Part shown: piece by piece, positions 1 through 7,986 of the stretch
Numbering within the stretch: position 1 is the stretch's first letter
How the letters are laid out: every line of letters starts with the position of its first letter
Assembly: GCA_022511515.1 (NCBI GenBank)
Contig: JAFLRP010000154.1
Coordinates: forward strand, 1 to 45,011
DNA: 45,011 nt
Reading direction: 5' to 3'
Origin: Acutalibacter sp.
GTDB lineage: Bacteria; Bacillota; Clostridia; Oscillospirales; Acutalibacteraceae
The notes under the pieces: model-generated
What the model saw: only the letters and a program-made list of their open reading frames with translations
Told to the model about the DNA's origin: nothing
The model's database searches: none
Translations under genes and position numbers: made by a program

Positions 1-243
1 GTGCAGACCGCCGACGAATGTCTGCTGCCGAAAAGCACCGGGTACATCACCGATGTGGGCATGACCGGGCCGATTCATTCCGTACTGGGTGTAAAGCCGG
101 AGCTGATCATCCGCAAGCTCACCACAAAAATGCCCACCCGCTTTGAAACCGCCGACGCTCCGTGCCATATGGACTGCGTGTTGTTCACCATAGACGAGCG
201 AACGGGACTCTGTACCGACGCGGAGCGGATTTCTCTCACATAA
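1..243 (+). CDS. ymdB: YmdB-family metallophosphoesterase, C-terminal end (partial)
   Basis: Only the last 80 codons are present; the reading frame is open at the left edge, so the 5' part lies outside the window. The segment with 'GYITDVGMTGP' followed by a conserved 'RFE' strand is the C-terminal signature of the TIGR00282/YmdB family. These are dinuclear metal phosphodiesterases of about 260 residues, reported to act on 2',3'-cyclic nucleotides and to affect RNA turnover and development in Bacillus. The metal-binding residues are in the missing part, so catalysis cannot be judged. The stop is TAA, with a promoter for the next gene directly behind it. The family assignment is firm. Confidence 0.85.
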   Translation: MQTADECLLPKSTGYITDVGMTGPIHSVLGVKPELIIRKLTTKMPTRFETADAPCHMDCVLFTIDERTGLCTDAERISLT

Positions 244-270
244 ATTCTCTGTGAAACTGTAGGAAAAACA

Positions 271-299
271 TTGTATTTTCCAAATGTGTGTGATAAAAT
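271..299 (+). promoter_or_regulatory. Candidate promoter of fakA (extended -10)
   Basis: A -10 hexamer TAAAAT (294-299) is preceded by TG one base upstream (291-292), giving an extended -10. A weak -35 TTGTAT (271-276) lies 17 bases further up. It is the only good match in the 108-base gap between the ymdB end and fakA. Confidence 0.5.
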
Positions 300-360
300 A
301 GAAAATAATATGCTCAAATAGAAGCTTCAGAAGCGAACCCGCAGGTAAGGAGTGTTTCCC

Positions 361-2061
361 GTGATTTCAGGCAGCCAGCTCAAAAAAGCGATCCTTTCCG
401 GCTCGAATAACCTTGCGAAATATAAAAGGCAGGTCAACGAGCTGAACATTTTCCCTGTGCCGGACGGCGATACCGGCTCGAATATGTCCATGACCATCGG
501 CGCTGCCGCCGATGCAATGAATAAGCTGGAGGATTCCGCCCCCGTGGGCGAAGCGGCAAAGAAAGCTGCTTCTTCCATGCTGCGGGGCGCAAGAGGAAAC
601 TCCGGCGTCATCCTGTCCCTCCTGTTCCGGGGCATTTCTAAGGGACTGGACGGGAAAGAGGAAATTTCCTCTGAAGATATGGTCCACTCTTTGGAGCTGG
701 GCGTAGAGGCTGCCTATCAGGCGGTGATGAAGCCCACCGAAGGCACTATGCTCACCGTGGCCCGCGTGGCTGCCGAGCAGGCTAGAGCGCTGCTGGATTC
801 TGCCGAAGAAGGAGAATCCCCCGACCCCGTGGAAGTTTGGGAGGCCATCTGCGACGGGGCGGAAGAAGCACTGGAAAACACCCCCAACCTGCTGCCTGTA
901 CTGAAAAAGGCGGGCGTGGTAGATGCCGGCGGACAGGGGCTATGTCTGATTTTTGAAGGCATGCTCAGCGTTTTCCGGGACGATGTGATGATCGAATCCG
1001 GTCTGACCCCGGAGGAACGGGAGCAGGAAACGGCGGAATTCTTCCGCAATGTGGCTGCCGAATTCGACCAGGAAATCAACTTTACTTACTGCACGGAATT
1101 CATTGTGGGCAGGGACCCCGAAGTTCAGAAGGACCCGCTGGAATTGCGTTTGTTCTTGGAGACCATCGGCGACTGTGTGGTGGTGGTGGACGATGAGGAG
1201 ATCATCAAGGTCCACGTTCACACGGAAAATCCCGGTGACGCGCTGCAGAAGGCTCTGCAATTCGGCGCGCTGCTGACCGTGAAGATTGAAAATATGAAGG
1301 AGCAGCACCGCAAGGCTGCTGAGGAAAATGAAGCGGCCAAAGCCGCCGCTGCTGAAACTCAGTCTGAGGAAAAGAAACTGGCCCCCCAAGCGCCCGTGGA
1401 GGAATTGGGCTTTATTTCCGTAGCGGCCGGCGACGGACTGAAAGACCTGTTCCGGGAGCTGGGCTGCGCTGTGGTCGTCAGCGGCGGGCAGACTATGAAC
1501 CCCAGCACCGAGGACATTTTAGAAGCCGCCCTTGCCACTCCGGCCAAGAAAGTCATCGTGCTGCCCAACAACAAGAATATCATTCTGGCGGCGGAACAGG
1601 CCATCTCTATGGCCACCGACCGGGAGATCATCGTGGTCCCCACCAAGACCATCCCTCAGGGGCTTTCCGCCATGCTGGCCTTTGACCCCGACGCCGACGC
1701 CGAAACAAATCGGGAGACCATGCTTGCTGCCATTGAAAACGTGGACACCGGCCTTGTGACCTTTGCCGCCAGAGATTCCGAATTCGGCGGCCACGCCATT
1801 CGCCGGGGGGACATTCTGGGCCTCGTGAACGGCAAGCTGGACTACATCGAGAAAGACCCCGTCGCCGCCTGTGTCAAGGTCGCCCGCTCCTTTGTGACAA
1901 AGCGCACCTCCTTTATTACCCTGGTGTACGGCGAGGGCATTACGGAAGCTCAGGCAGAGGAAGCCCGCCGGATCCTGCTTTCAAAGCTCCATTCCGACGT
2001 GGAAATCACTTTAGTCAACGGCGGCCAGCCGGTATACTATTTCATCATTTCTGTGGAATGA
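361..2061 (+). CDS. fakA: Fatty acid kinase FakA-like / DAK-phosphatase domain protein
   Basis: A 566-residue protein of the YloV/FakA family. FakA phosphorylates fatty acids bound to a FakB (DegV-like) carrier, feeding exogenous fatty acids into phospholipid synthesis. The N-terminal DhaL-like nucleotide domain (about residues 1-200) has 'PVPDGDTGSNM', whose aspartates bind Mg-ATP, and 'GARGNSGVILS'. A middle domain and a C-terminal region related to DegV follow. An Ala/Glu-rich linker (about residues 315-345) joins them. An upstream GTG at 352 overlaps the AAGGAG ribosome site (347-352). The GTG at 361 has an 8-base spacing and gives the usual family N-terminus, so it is chosen. No fakB lies in the window. 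The Asp23-family gene often found upstream in Firmicutes is absent; ymdB takes its place. Confidence 0.88.
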   Translation: MISGSQLKKAILSGSNNLAKYKRQVNELNIFPVPDGDTGSNMSMTIGAAADAMNKLEDSAPVGEAAKKAASSMLRGARGNSGVILSLLFRGISKGLDGKEEISSEDMVHSLELGVEAAYQAVMKPTEGTMLTVARVAAEQARALLDSAEEGESPDPVEVWEAICDGAEEALENTPNLLPVLKKAGVVDAGGQGLCLIFEGMLSVFRDDVMIESGLTPEEREQETAEFFRNVAAEFDQEINFTYCTEFIVGRDPEVQKDPLELRLFLETIGDCVVVVDDEEIIKVHVHTENPGDALQKALQFGALLTVKIENMKEQHRKAAEENEAAKAAAAETQSEEKKLAPQAPVEELGFISVAAGDGLKDLFRELGCAVVVSGGQTMNPSTEDILEAALATPAKKVIVLPNNKNIILAAEQAISMATDREIIVVPTKTIPQGLSAMLAFDPDADAETNRETMLAAIENVDTGLVTFAARDSEFGGHAIRRGDILGLVNGKLDYIEKDPVAACVKVARSFVTKRTSFITLVYGEGITEAQAEEARRILLSKLHSDVEITLVNGGQPVYYFIISVE

Positions 2062-2077
2062 TCCTACCGTAGGGAAC

Positions 2078-2118
2078 AGAAGCCTTTCAACGCACTGCGG
2101 AGAAAGGCTTCTTTTTTT
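2078..2118 (+). terminator. Intrinsic terminator after fakA
   Basis: An 11-bp perfect stem (2078-2088 with 2102-2112) is followed by a run of T. It sits between fakA and recG. No clear promoter fits in the 30 bases before recG, so recG probably depends on read-through or a distal promoter. Confidence 0.8.
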
Positions 2119-2149
2119 GAAAAAACTTGAAAAAGGGGGGTGAGCGCAA

Positions 2150-4225
2150 ATGGAAGAAAGACAGGCAAAAAGAACGACCCTGTTTCAAAAGGATATCAAT
2201 ACGTTAAAGGGTGTGGGCGAAAAGCGGGCCGTGCTGTTTCGGAAGCTGGGCGCGCCCACGGTGGGGGATTTGCTGCGTCTGTACCCCCGTGCCTACGAGG
2301 ACTGGAGCCACCCCCTTGCCATTGACAGCACCGCTCTGAATGAAATCGCCGTGGTGCGGGCGACCGTCACCAGAACGCCCACCGAGCACCGCATCAAGGG
2401 CGGCAGGCTGCTGTACCGGGTCATTGTCACCGACGGGGTGTCCGATATGACCCTGACCTTCTTCAACAACCGCTACATCCCCAACCTGCTGAAAGCCGGG
2501 GAGGAATACCTGTTTCGGGGAAAGGTGACCGGCACGCTGCTGCGCAGAGAAATGACCGCCCCGGAATTTTTGCCGGAAGCGAAAAATTTGCAGATCGTCC
2601 CCATCTACCCCGCCACACAGGGGCTGACCTCCCGTGTTATCTCTAACGCAGTGCAGGAGGCGTTGAAATTGCTGCCGGAATCGGTGAACGACCCCCTCCC
2701 CTTGGAATTGCGGGAAAAATATGAGCTGTGCCATTTAGGCTTTGCGCTGGAACACGTCCACTTTCCCCAATCCGAGGAGGAGCTGGCTACCGCACGATAT
2801 CGACTGATTTTTGAGGAATTTCTCGTCTTACAGCTAGGACTGATGCGCATCAAGCAGGGCAGAAAAACGGGAAATCCCCACCCTGTTCCCAATGCCTTCC
2901 CGGAAGAATTTGCCCGACTGCTGCCCTTTTCCCTGACCAACGCCCAGCGGAGGACCATCACAGAAGCCGTGCAGGACATGGCGGGAGAGTCTCCCATGAA
3001 CCGGCTGGTCCAGGGAGATGTGGGCAGCGGCAAGACCGCCGTGGCCGCCGCCCTTTGCTGGACGGTGATCCGGTCCGGCATGCAGGCAGCGCTGATGGCG
3101 CCAACGGAAATTCTGGCGGCTCAGCATTTTGCTTCCCTCTCCGACCTGCTCGCCCCGGCGGGGGTGCGCTGCGCTTTATTGACAGGTTCCGTAAAAGGAA
3201 CAGAGCGGAAAAAGCTCTTTGCCGCTTTGGAAAACGGAGAAATCGACTTGATTATCGGCACCCATGCGTTGTTGGGCGATAAAGTGCAGTTCCGCGACCT
3301 GGGGCTTGTGGTCACCGACGAACAGCATCGATTTGGGGTCAATCAGCGCTCCGCTCTGGCGAAAAAGGGAGCCTCCCCCCACCTGCTGGTCATGAGCGCC
3401 ACGCCCATTCCCCGCACGTTAGCCCTGATGGTCTACGGCGATTTGGATATTTCGGTCTTAGACGAGCTGCCTCCCGGGCGGCAGAAAATCAACACCTATC
3501 TCATCGATCCGCCCAAGCGGGAGCGGGCTTTCGGCTTTGTGAAAAAACATTTGGACGAAGGCCGGCAGGGATATCTGATTTGCCCCCTCATCGACGAAGA
3601 CGAAAGCGGCATGATGAGCGTGACCCAATACGCCGAAGTGGTACAGCGCTCCTTCCCCGGCTGCACCGTGGGGGTTCTCCACGGCAAAATGAAGGCAGTG
3701 GAAAAAGAGCAGGTCATGGATGCCTTTTCCAAGGGGGAAACCCAGCTTTTAGTTTCCACCACCGTGGTGGAGGTGGGCGTGGACGTGCCCAATGCCGTCA
3801 TCATGCTCATCGAAAACGCCGAACGGTACGGCCTTTCTCAGCTCCACCAGCTCCGGGGACGCATCGGCAGAGGACAATATCAGTCCTCCTGCATTTTGAT
3901 CACCGACATCCGAAATGAGGAATCCCTCAAGCGGCTCCTGATGTTCCGGGATACCTCCGACGGATTCAAGATCGCCGAGGCGGACTTAAGGCTCCGAGGG
4001 CCCGGCGACTTCTTCGGCCAGCGGCAGCACGGCCTGCCTCTTCTAAAAATTGCCGATCTGTCCACAGATATGCGGGTGCTGCATCAGGCACAGCAATGTG
4101 CACGAGAACTCTTCTCGCAAGATATTTTCCGCGGCGGGACGCTGGAAACCAATGAGTATCGCGGCCTGCGCAGCGAGATCGCCAGGTTGTTCGCCCGCTC
4201 CGGCAGCGACGGAGTGGTGCTGTAA
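2150..4225 (+). CDS. recG: ATP-dependent DNA helicase RecG
   Basis: A 691-residue RecG, close to the usual length. RecG drives regression of stalled replication forks and branch migration of recombination intermediates. An N-terminal wedge/OB-fold region covers about residues 15-230. The helicase core shows Walker A 'GDVGSGKT' (289-296), a DEQH box (390-393) followed by 'RFG', and motif III 'SATPIPRT'. The second RecA-like domain has 'LVSTTVVEVGVDVPNA' and 'QLRGRIGRG', and the C-terminal TRG region has 'DGFKIAEADLRLRGPGDFFG'. The ATG is preceded by a G-rich ribosome site about 8 bases upstream. The fakA-recG order is common in Firmicutes. Confidence 0.97.
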   Translation: MEERQAKRTTLFQKDINTLKGVGEKRAVLFRKLGAPTVGDLLRLYPRAYEDWSHPLAIDSTALNEIAVVRATVTRTPTEHRIKGGRLLYRVIVTDGVSDMTLTFFNNRYIPNLLKAGEEYLFRGKVTGTLLRREMTAPEFLPEAKNLQIVPIYPATQGLTSRVISNAVQEALKLLPESVNDPLPLELREKYELCHLGFALEHVHFPQSEEELATARYRLIFEEFLVLQLGLMRIKQGRKTGNPHPVPNAFPEEFARLLPFSLTNAQRRTITEAVQDMAGESPMNRLVQGDVGSGKTAVAAALCWTVIRSGMQAALMAPTEILAAQHFASLSDLLAPAGVRCALLTGSVKGTERKKLFAALENGEIDLIIGTHALLGDKVQFRDLGLVVTDEQHRFGVNQRSALAKKGASPHLLVMSATPIPRTLALMVYGDLDISVLDELPPGRQKINTYLIDPPKRERAFGFVKKHLDEGRQGYLICPLIDEDESGMMSVTQYAEVVQRSFPGCTVGVLHGKMKAVEKEQVMDAFSKGETQLLVSTTVVEVGVDVPNAVIMLIENAERYGLSQLHQLRGRIGRGQYQSSCILITDIRNEESLKRLLMFRDTSDGFKIAEADLRLRGPGDFFGQRQHGLPLLKIADLSTDMRVLHQAQQCARELFSQDIFRGGTLETNEYRGLRSEIARLFARSGSDGVVL

Positions 4226-4236
4226 TACAGTTTAAA

Positions 4237-4303
4237 GATGGTGAAGCCCCTTGTTTCACCATCCCCCAAAAGAACCGGTTGGGAAATTCCCAGCCGGTTT
4301 TTG
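4237..4303 (+). terminator. Double hairpin terminator after recG
   Basis: The first hairpin (4237-4245 with 4255-4263) belongs to the GGTGAAGC family seen elsewhere in the window and has no T-run. The second, beginning AACCGG at 4273 and closing with CCGGTT before TTT (to 4303), is a classical terminator. Confidence 0.75.
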
Positions 4304-4337
4304 TGATGAAAAATATTTTTTATTTTACCTGTTACGT

Positions 4338-4365
4338 TTGTTACGGGTTGTGTGTCTATTATACT
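4338..4365 (+). promoter_or_regulatory. Candidate promoter of the binding lipoprotein gene
   Basis: TTGTTA (4338-4343), a 16-base spacer and TATACT (4360-4365). It follows the recG terminator and precedes the start at 4438 by about 70 bases. Confidence 0.55.
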
Positions 4366-4437
4366 GGACGGGCAGATAAAAATCTTCCCGCAGCGTTGCG
4401 GCCGCCCGTTCAGGTCTTAGGAAAGGAAGGGTTCGCT

Positions 4438-5814
4438 ATGAAAAAAAGAATGCTGTCGTTCGCCCTTTGCGGAATTTTTCTGCTTTCCGCCATGCTGTTT
4501 GCCGCTTGCAGCGGAGATAACGGTTCGCCGAACAGCGACGCAGGCACGGAAATCCGGGACGAAAGCTTAACTGACGGCGAGGTAAAGGTCATTCACCTCC
4601 TGACTGACTTGGGGCACAATGCCATGAGAGACCATGCTTCTTATGACCAGCCTAATGCTCAATATGTGATGGATCAATTCTTAGCCGATATGGGCAAGCT
4701 TCCCGAGGGGTACAGGCTGGAAGTGGAGGTCATGCCCGTAGAAGAGGCGGACTTCCAGTCCCGCCTAACTCGTCTGCGGACGGAAATCATGTCCGGACGA
4801 GGCCCCGATATCTTCTTTCTTTCCTCCGCCGACTCGGCTCCGTACTACCGTCAGGAGCGGGTGTTCCCCAACACCAAAAAGGCCATGGAAGACGGGTTCT
4901 TCCTTCCTCTGGACAACTACATGGAAACTGTCCAATTTATGGAATTTTCCGACATGAACCCTGTCATTATGGACGCAGGATGCACTCGTGACGGACGGTT
5001 TGTCCTGCCTGTCCGGTACACCTTCAACACAATAAAAGTTCTGGAGCCCGTCACCGATACCGAAATTGGCTGGTTTGACGTGGTAAACGGAACAGACGAG
5101 GTGATGGCCAACAGCTACGCTCTGGCAACCTCCTGGATGTTCTATACGATTTTCGAGGACACGGTGGATACCGAATCCAAAACCCTGACCTTTACCGAGG
5201 ACGAGCTGTACAATGCCGTGGCGGCCGGCTTGAGCTTTTTTGGTCCCTGGGGAACAGACCGCCCAATGGAGGATATCATTGAGGTCGCACCGGTCGATTT
5301 CAGTACCGATATCTATTCGTGCTGGGACCCTGAGTGGAAAGATATTGCCACCTATCTCCCCATGCGGAACAGAGAAGGCGGGGTGACCGCCACTGTGACC
5401 AGTTACATTGCTATCAACAAAAACACCTCTTATCCAGACGAGGCTTTTTATGTGGCGGATCTCATGATGAGCAAAAAATTCCAAAGCGGCCAGAAATCCT
5501 GGGAATCGGGATATCATGCATCCACTTCCTCCTCAGCGGTGTTCAGCTATTCCAGAGGCGTTTCCGTGTACGATGATTTCCTGCAGGAAATCCGGCCCAT
5601 GAATTACGTGAATTATATTGATGACGAAATGTGGCCTAAATACTGCGAGCTGCGGGATAAAATCACTAACGCCCGGATCATGAACAACATAGATCAGGCC
5701 CTGTATGACCTGTACGACTACGCACGGACAAAGAGCATGACCCCCGGAGACGAGCTGAAAAAATATGTGAAACAGGAATACAGCAAACTGGTGCTGATGG
5801 CGGGAGAGCTGTAA
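4438..5814 (+). CDS. Extracellular solute-binding lipoprotein (family 1-like), orphan
   Basis: A 458-residue secreted lipoprotein. It has a basic start, a hydrophobic core and a lipobox 'LFAAC' with lipidation at Cys24. The mature part carries 'TEIMSGRGPDIFFLSS', typical of ABC-transporter binding proteins of the carbohydrate (family 1) type. The open frame extends upstream to 4279, but the ATG at 4438 has a GGAAAGGA site and starts the signal peptide. It is a single-gene unit with its own promoter and terminator. No permease or ATPase gene is adjacent, so it may serve a transporter encoded elsewhere. Ligand unknown; the neighbouring fructokinase is only weak support for a sugar. Confidence 0.75.
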   Translation: MKKRMLSFALCGIFLLSAMLFAACSGDNGSPNSDAGTEIRDESLTDGEVKVIHLLTDLGHNAMRDHASYDQPNAQYVMDQFLADMGKLPEGYRLEVEVMPVEEADFQSRLTRLRTEIMSGRGPDIFFLSSADSAPYYRQERVFPNTKKAMEDGFFLPLDNYMETVQFMEFSDMNPVIMDAGCTRDGRFVLPVRYTFNTIKVLEPVTDTEIGWFDVVNGTDEVMANSYALATSWMFYTIFEDTVDTESKTLTFTEDELYNAVAAGLSFFGPWGTDRPMEDIIEVAPVDFSTDIYSCWDPEWKDIATYLPMRNREGGVTATVTSYIAINKNTSYPDEAFYVADLMMSKKFQSGQKSWESGYHASTSSSAVFSYSRGVSVYDDFLQEIRPMNYVNYIDDEMWPKYCELRDKITNARIMNNIDQALYDLYDYARTKSMTPGDELKKYVKQEYSKLVLMAGEL

Positions 5815-5826
5815 AAAACAAAAAGA

Positions 5827-5865
5827 AAGCCCTGCTCTGACTTTTGTCAGAGCAGGGCTTTTTGC
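5827..5865. terminator. Bidirectional terminator
   Basis: A 14-bp perfect stem (5828-5841 with 5846-5859) has T-rich flanks on both strands. It ends the lipoprotein gene (+) and the fructokinase gene (-), which converge here. Confidence 0.85.
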
Positions 5866-5885
5866 GTTTCCCGCGTTTTTCTGTA

Positions 5886-6857
5886 TTACATTTCCAGCAG
5901 GGGAATTTCCCGGCGGCAGGTTTCGATTTCCTCCCGGTCCGGCATGGCGGGGATGGCCCCGGTTTTGGTAGCGCAGACAGCGCCGGCGGCGTTGGCAAAA
6001 TCCACGAATTCAGCCAGCTCCTGCTCGTTCAAATCCTCCGGGCGCTTTCCGGACTGGATGATCTTGGCGAGAAATGCGCCGAAAAAGCTGTCCCCGGAGC
6101 CGGTGGTGTCCTTTACTTTCGTATCATAGGTATGCTTCCTCAAAGAAAACTCCTTGGCAAATACAGCACACCCCGCCGGGCCTAAGGTCACCGCCACAAG
6201 ACTGACTCCCTGCTCCAGCAGGGCCTTTGCCCCGTCTTCCGGCCGCGCTTTTCCGGTGAGCAGCTCCAGCTCCTCCTCGGATACTTTCATGATATCGGCC
6301 TTGGGGATCAGGCTTTTCATTCGAGTGACGCCCTCCTGATGGTCCTTCCACAGGGGCGGACGCCAATTGGGGTCGTATGCCGTCAGCTTTCCCCGGCGCT
6401 TGGCATAGTCCACAAGCTGCTCCACCGCCGAGCGGGAGGGCTCTGCCGTCAGCAGCAACGAGCCGAAGCACAGCAGCTTACAGTTGTCAATGAGGGAAAG
6501 GTCCGTTTCTTCAAAGGAAAGCCGGGTGTCCGCACCGGGATTCCGGTAAAAGCTGAAATCTCTGTCTCCCCGGTCATTGAGCTGAACAAAGGCCAGCGTA
6601 GTGGCATACTCTTGATCCTGCAGCAGGCCCGCAGTCTCCACCCCACATTCTTCCAGCGTTTTTACAAGAAAATCCCCAAACATATCCTTGCCGACTTTTC
6701 CCAAAAAGCCGGCGCTGACCCCTGCCCGCATCGCCTGTACCGCCACATTGGCCGGGGCGCCGCCGGGATTTCGCGAAAACAGCAGCCTGCCGTCCTCCGT
6801 CTGCCCCGTGGGGGTAAAATCGATTAAAAGCTCGCCCATGGATAAAAGCTCCGCCAT
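5886..6857 (-). CDS. Fructokinase-like PfkB-family sugar kinase
   Basis: A PfkB-family carbohydrate kinase of about 323 residues. The N-terminal 'MGELLIDFTP' and 'NPGGAPANVAV' (sugar site and first PfkB signature) and the C-terminal 'DTTGSGDSFFGAF' (second signature, anion hole and catalytic Asp) are intact. The pattern fits the ScrK-type fructokinases that make fructose 6-phosphate from fructose and ATP. Start choice is uncertain. The ATG at 6857 gives the normal family N-terminus, but the best ribosome site (AAGGAG) is 5 bases before an in-frame TTG at 6869, four codons earlier. It is a single-gene unit with a strong promoter. Substrate cannot be fixed from sequence alone. Confidence 0.85.
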   Translation of the reverse strand: MAELLSMGELLIDFTPTGQTEDGRLLFSRNPGGAPANVAVQAMRAGVSAGFLGKVGKDMFGDFLVKTLEECGVETAGLLQDQEYATTLAFVQLNDRGDRDFSFYRNPGADTRLSFEETDLSLIDNCKLLCFGSLLLTAEPSRSAVEQLVDYAKRRGKLTAYDPNWRPPLWKDHQEGVTRMKSLIPKADIMKVSEEELELLTGKARPEDGAKALLEQGVSLVAVTLGPAGCAVFAKEFSLRKHTYDTKVKDTTGSGDSFFGAFLAKIIQSGKRPEDLNEQELAEFVDFANAAGAVCATKTGAIPAMPDREEIETCRREIPLLEM

Positions 6858-6900
6858 ACCTGTTTTCAACCTTTCTCCTTCTGTTGTTTCTTTCCGTTCT

Positions 6901-6929
6901 ATCATACTTCATTTGGGCCGACTTGACAA
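6901..6929 (-). promoter_or_regulatory. Promoter of the fructokinase gene
   Basis: On the minus strand: TTGTCA (6924-6929), a 17-base spacer and TATGAT (6901-6906). Each hexamer matches consensus in five of six positions. Confidence 0.7.
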
Positions 6930-6933
6930 TACA

Positions 6934-6963
6934 AAAATGGTGAGGCGGTTGCCTCACCATTTT
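6934..6963 (-). terminator. Terminator of the cysteine-rich hypothetical gene
   Basis: A 13-bp perfect stem (6934-6946 with 6951-6963), GGTGAGGC type, with a 4-base loop and T residues following on the minus strand. Confidence 0.8.
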
Positions 6964-6988
6964 CCGTTCTTTCGTACGGGAGATCAAA

Positions 6989-7813
6989 TTATCTGCGGTC
7001 TTTGCCGCAGCCGCAGTTTCCTGCGTCGCCCAAGTCGGACGCTCTGGGCGGGAAAAATTCCTCGGTGGGAAAATCGATCCGGCGGAACAGCTCGCAGGGA
7101 TTGTCGCTGGACGTGACGCATTCCTTCTCCGGAATGCAGAAGTCGTAGGCGGGAATCAGCATCTGCACGTTGCGCACGATCTGCACGATGGTGAACAGAC
7201 CGATGGTGGCGTACACATAGTTCCGCCCGCAATCGCTTTCAAATTCACCGCCGTACCTGTGGCAAATGCAGTCGGGAATGCGGCAGCAAGGCTCACAGCA
7301 ATTCTTCAAAGGTCTGTCACAGAGCCTTGCAGACAGCGCCACCGGCTCCGCCACTTGGACGGTCGCTCTGGGAAGGACCGTGGTGTCCTGGAGATCTTCA
7401 AGGTCTCCGCACTGATCGGTGGAGGCGAACATCTTTACGTTGCCCTCGCTGCCGTACAGCACCACCTTCTTGTTGAACACGGATACACCGCTGACGGGCA
7501 CAGGGCAGGACGTGGCTCCGCTGAACAGCTCCAGGGACACATCGAAGAAAAAGGTCATGTCCACGGAATAAAAACCCTTGTTAAAAGGAATGGGCTGCAA
7601 GTCCAGATAGACCGTGATGACACTTACTTCTTTGAGCCGTACGTTTGTGGCATTGTCCACCATAGCCTGGCGCTCCGGGGTGAACAGGACCCTTATGTCC
7701 TCCAAACAATCTTTATCGCTGCAGGAATCGTAGATCCTCATGGCGTCGATGCAGACTGCTTCTTTGAAATAATCCCGACCATCGAATTCGGCCATGCCTT
7801 CGTTTTCGGGCAT
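6989..7813 (-). CDS. Conserved clostridial hypothetical, cysteine-rich C-terminal half
   Basis: 274 residues, no recognised domain. The ATG at 7813 follows a strong AAGGAGGAG site. There is no signal peptide or clear membrane helix. The N-terminal half has strand-like segments such as 'FYSVDMTFFFDVSLELF', suggesting a beta fold. The protein holds about 18 cysteines, many in the second half ('NCCEPCCRIPDCICHRYGG', ending 'NCGCG'). From memory, similar proteins beginning with a 'CIDAMRIYDSCSDKDCLEDIRV' type segment occur in other Clostridia, without known function. High cysteine content and a sporulation-like promoter upstream are compatible with a spore coat or metal-binding role, which is inference only. 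It is a single-gene unit with its own terminator. Confidence 0.7.
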   Translation of the reverse strand: MPENEGMAEFDGRDYFKEAVCIDAMRIYDSCSDKDCLEDIRVLFTPERQAMVDNATNVRLKEVSVITVYLDLQPIPFNKGFYSVDMTFFFDVSLELFSGATSCPVPVSGVSVFNKKVVLYGSEGNVKMFASTDQCGDLEDLQDTTVLPRATVQVAEPVALSARLCDRPLKNCCEPCCRIPDCICHRYGGEFESDCGRNYVYATIGLFTIVQIVRNVQMLIPAYDFCIPEKECVTSSDNPCELFRRIDFPTEEFFPPRASDLGDAGNCGCGKDRR

Positions 7814-7839
7814 GAAATCTCCTCCTTTACATCGTGGCG

Positions 7840-7859
7840 GCGTTACGCAAACGTAACGC
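7840..7859. promoter_or_regulatory. Dyad in the leader of the cysteine-rich gene
   Basis: A perfect 8-bp inverted repeat around a 4-base centre (GCGTTACG at 7840-7847 with CGTAACGC at 7852-7859). It lies between the candidate promoter and the ribosome site. It may be an operator or an mRNA hairpin. Confidence 0.45.
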
Positions 7860-7870
7860 TGCTTTGCTCC

Positions 7871-7898
7871 TATTGTATGATGCAAAACAAAAGTTGGT
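7871..7898 (-). promoter_or_regulatory. Possible sporulation-type promoter (sigma-E/K-like)
   Basis: On the minus strand CATACAATA (7871-7879) matches the sigma-E -10 core CATACAAT and the sigma-K pattern CATAnnnTA. An AC dinucleotide (7897-7898) sits 17 bases upstream, as in sigma-K promoters. No good -35 for the housekeeping sigma factor is at the right distance. Confidence 0.35.
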
Positions 7899-7956
7899 GA
7901 GACTTTTTGTCTCACCAACTTCGCAAAATTGGTGAGGCTGTTCGCCCCACCAATTT
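7891..7956 (-). terminator. Tandem GGTGA-type hairpins after the M56 peptidase gene
   Basis: Two related hairpins stand side by side: 7891-7903 with 7909-7921 (13 bp, perfect), and 7926-7938 with 7944-7956 (13 bp, one mismatch). The first is followed by T-rich sequence on the minus strand. Together they end the BlaI/M56 operon. Confidence 0.75.
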
Positions 7957-7986
7957 CTGAACATCAGCGCAATGCTTTATTCTTTT

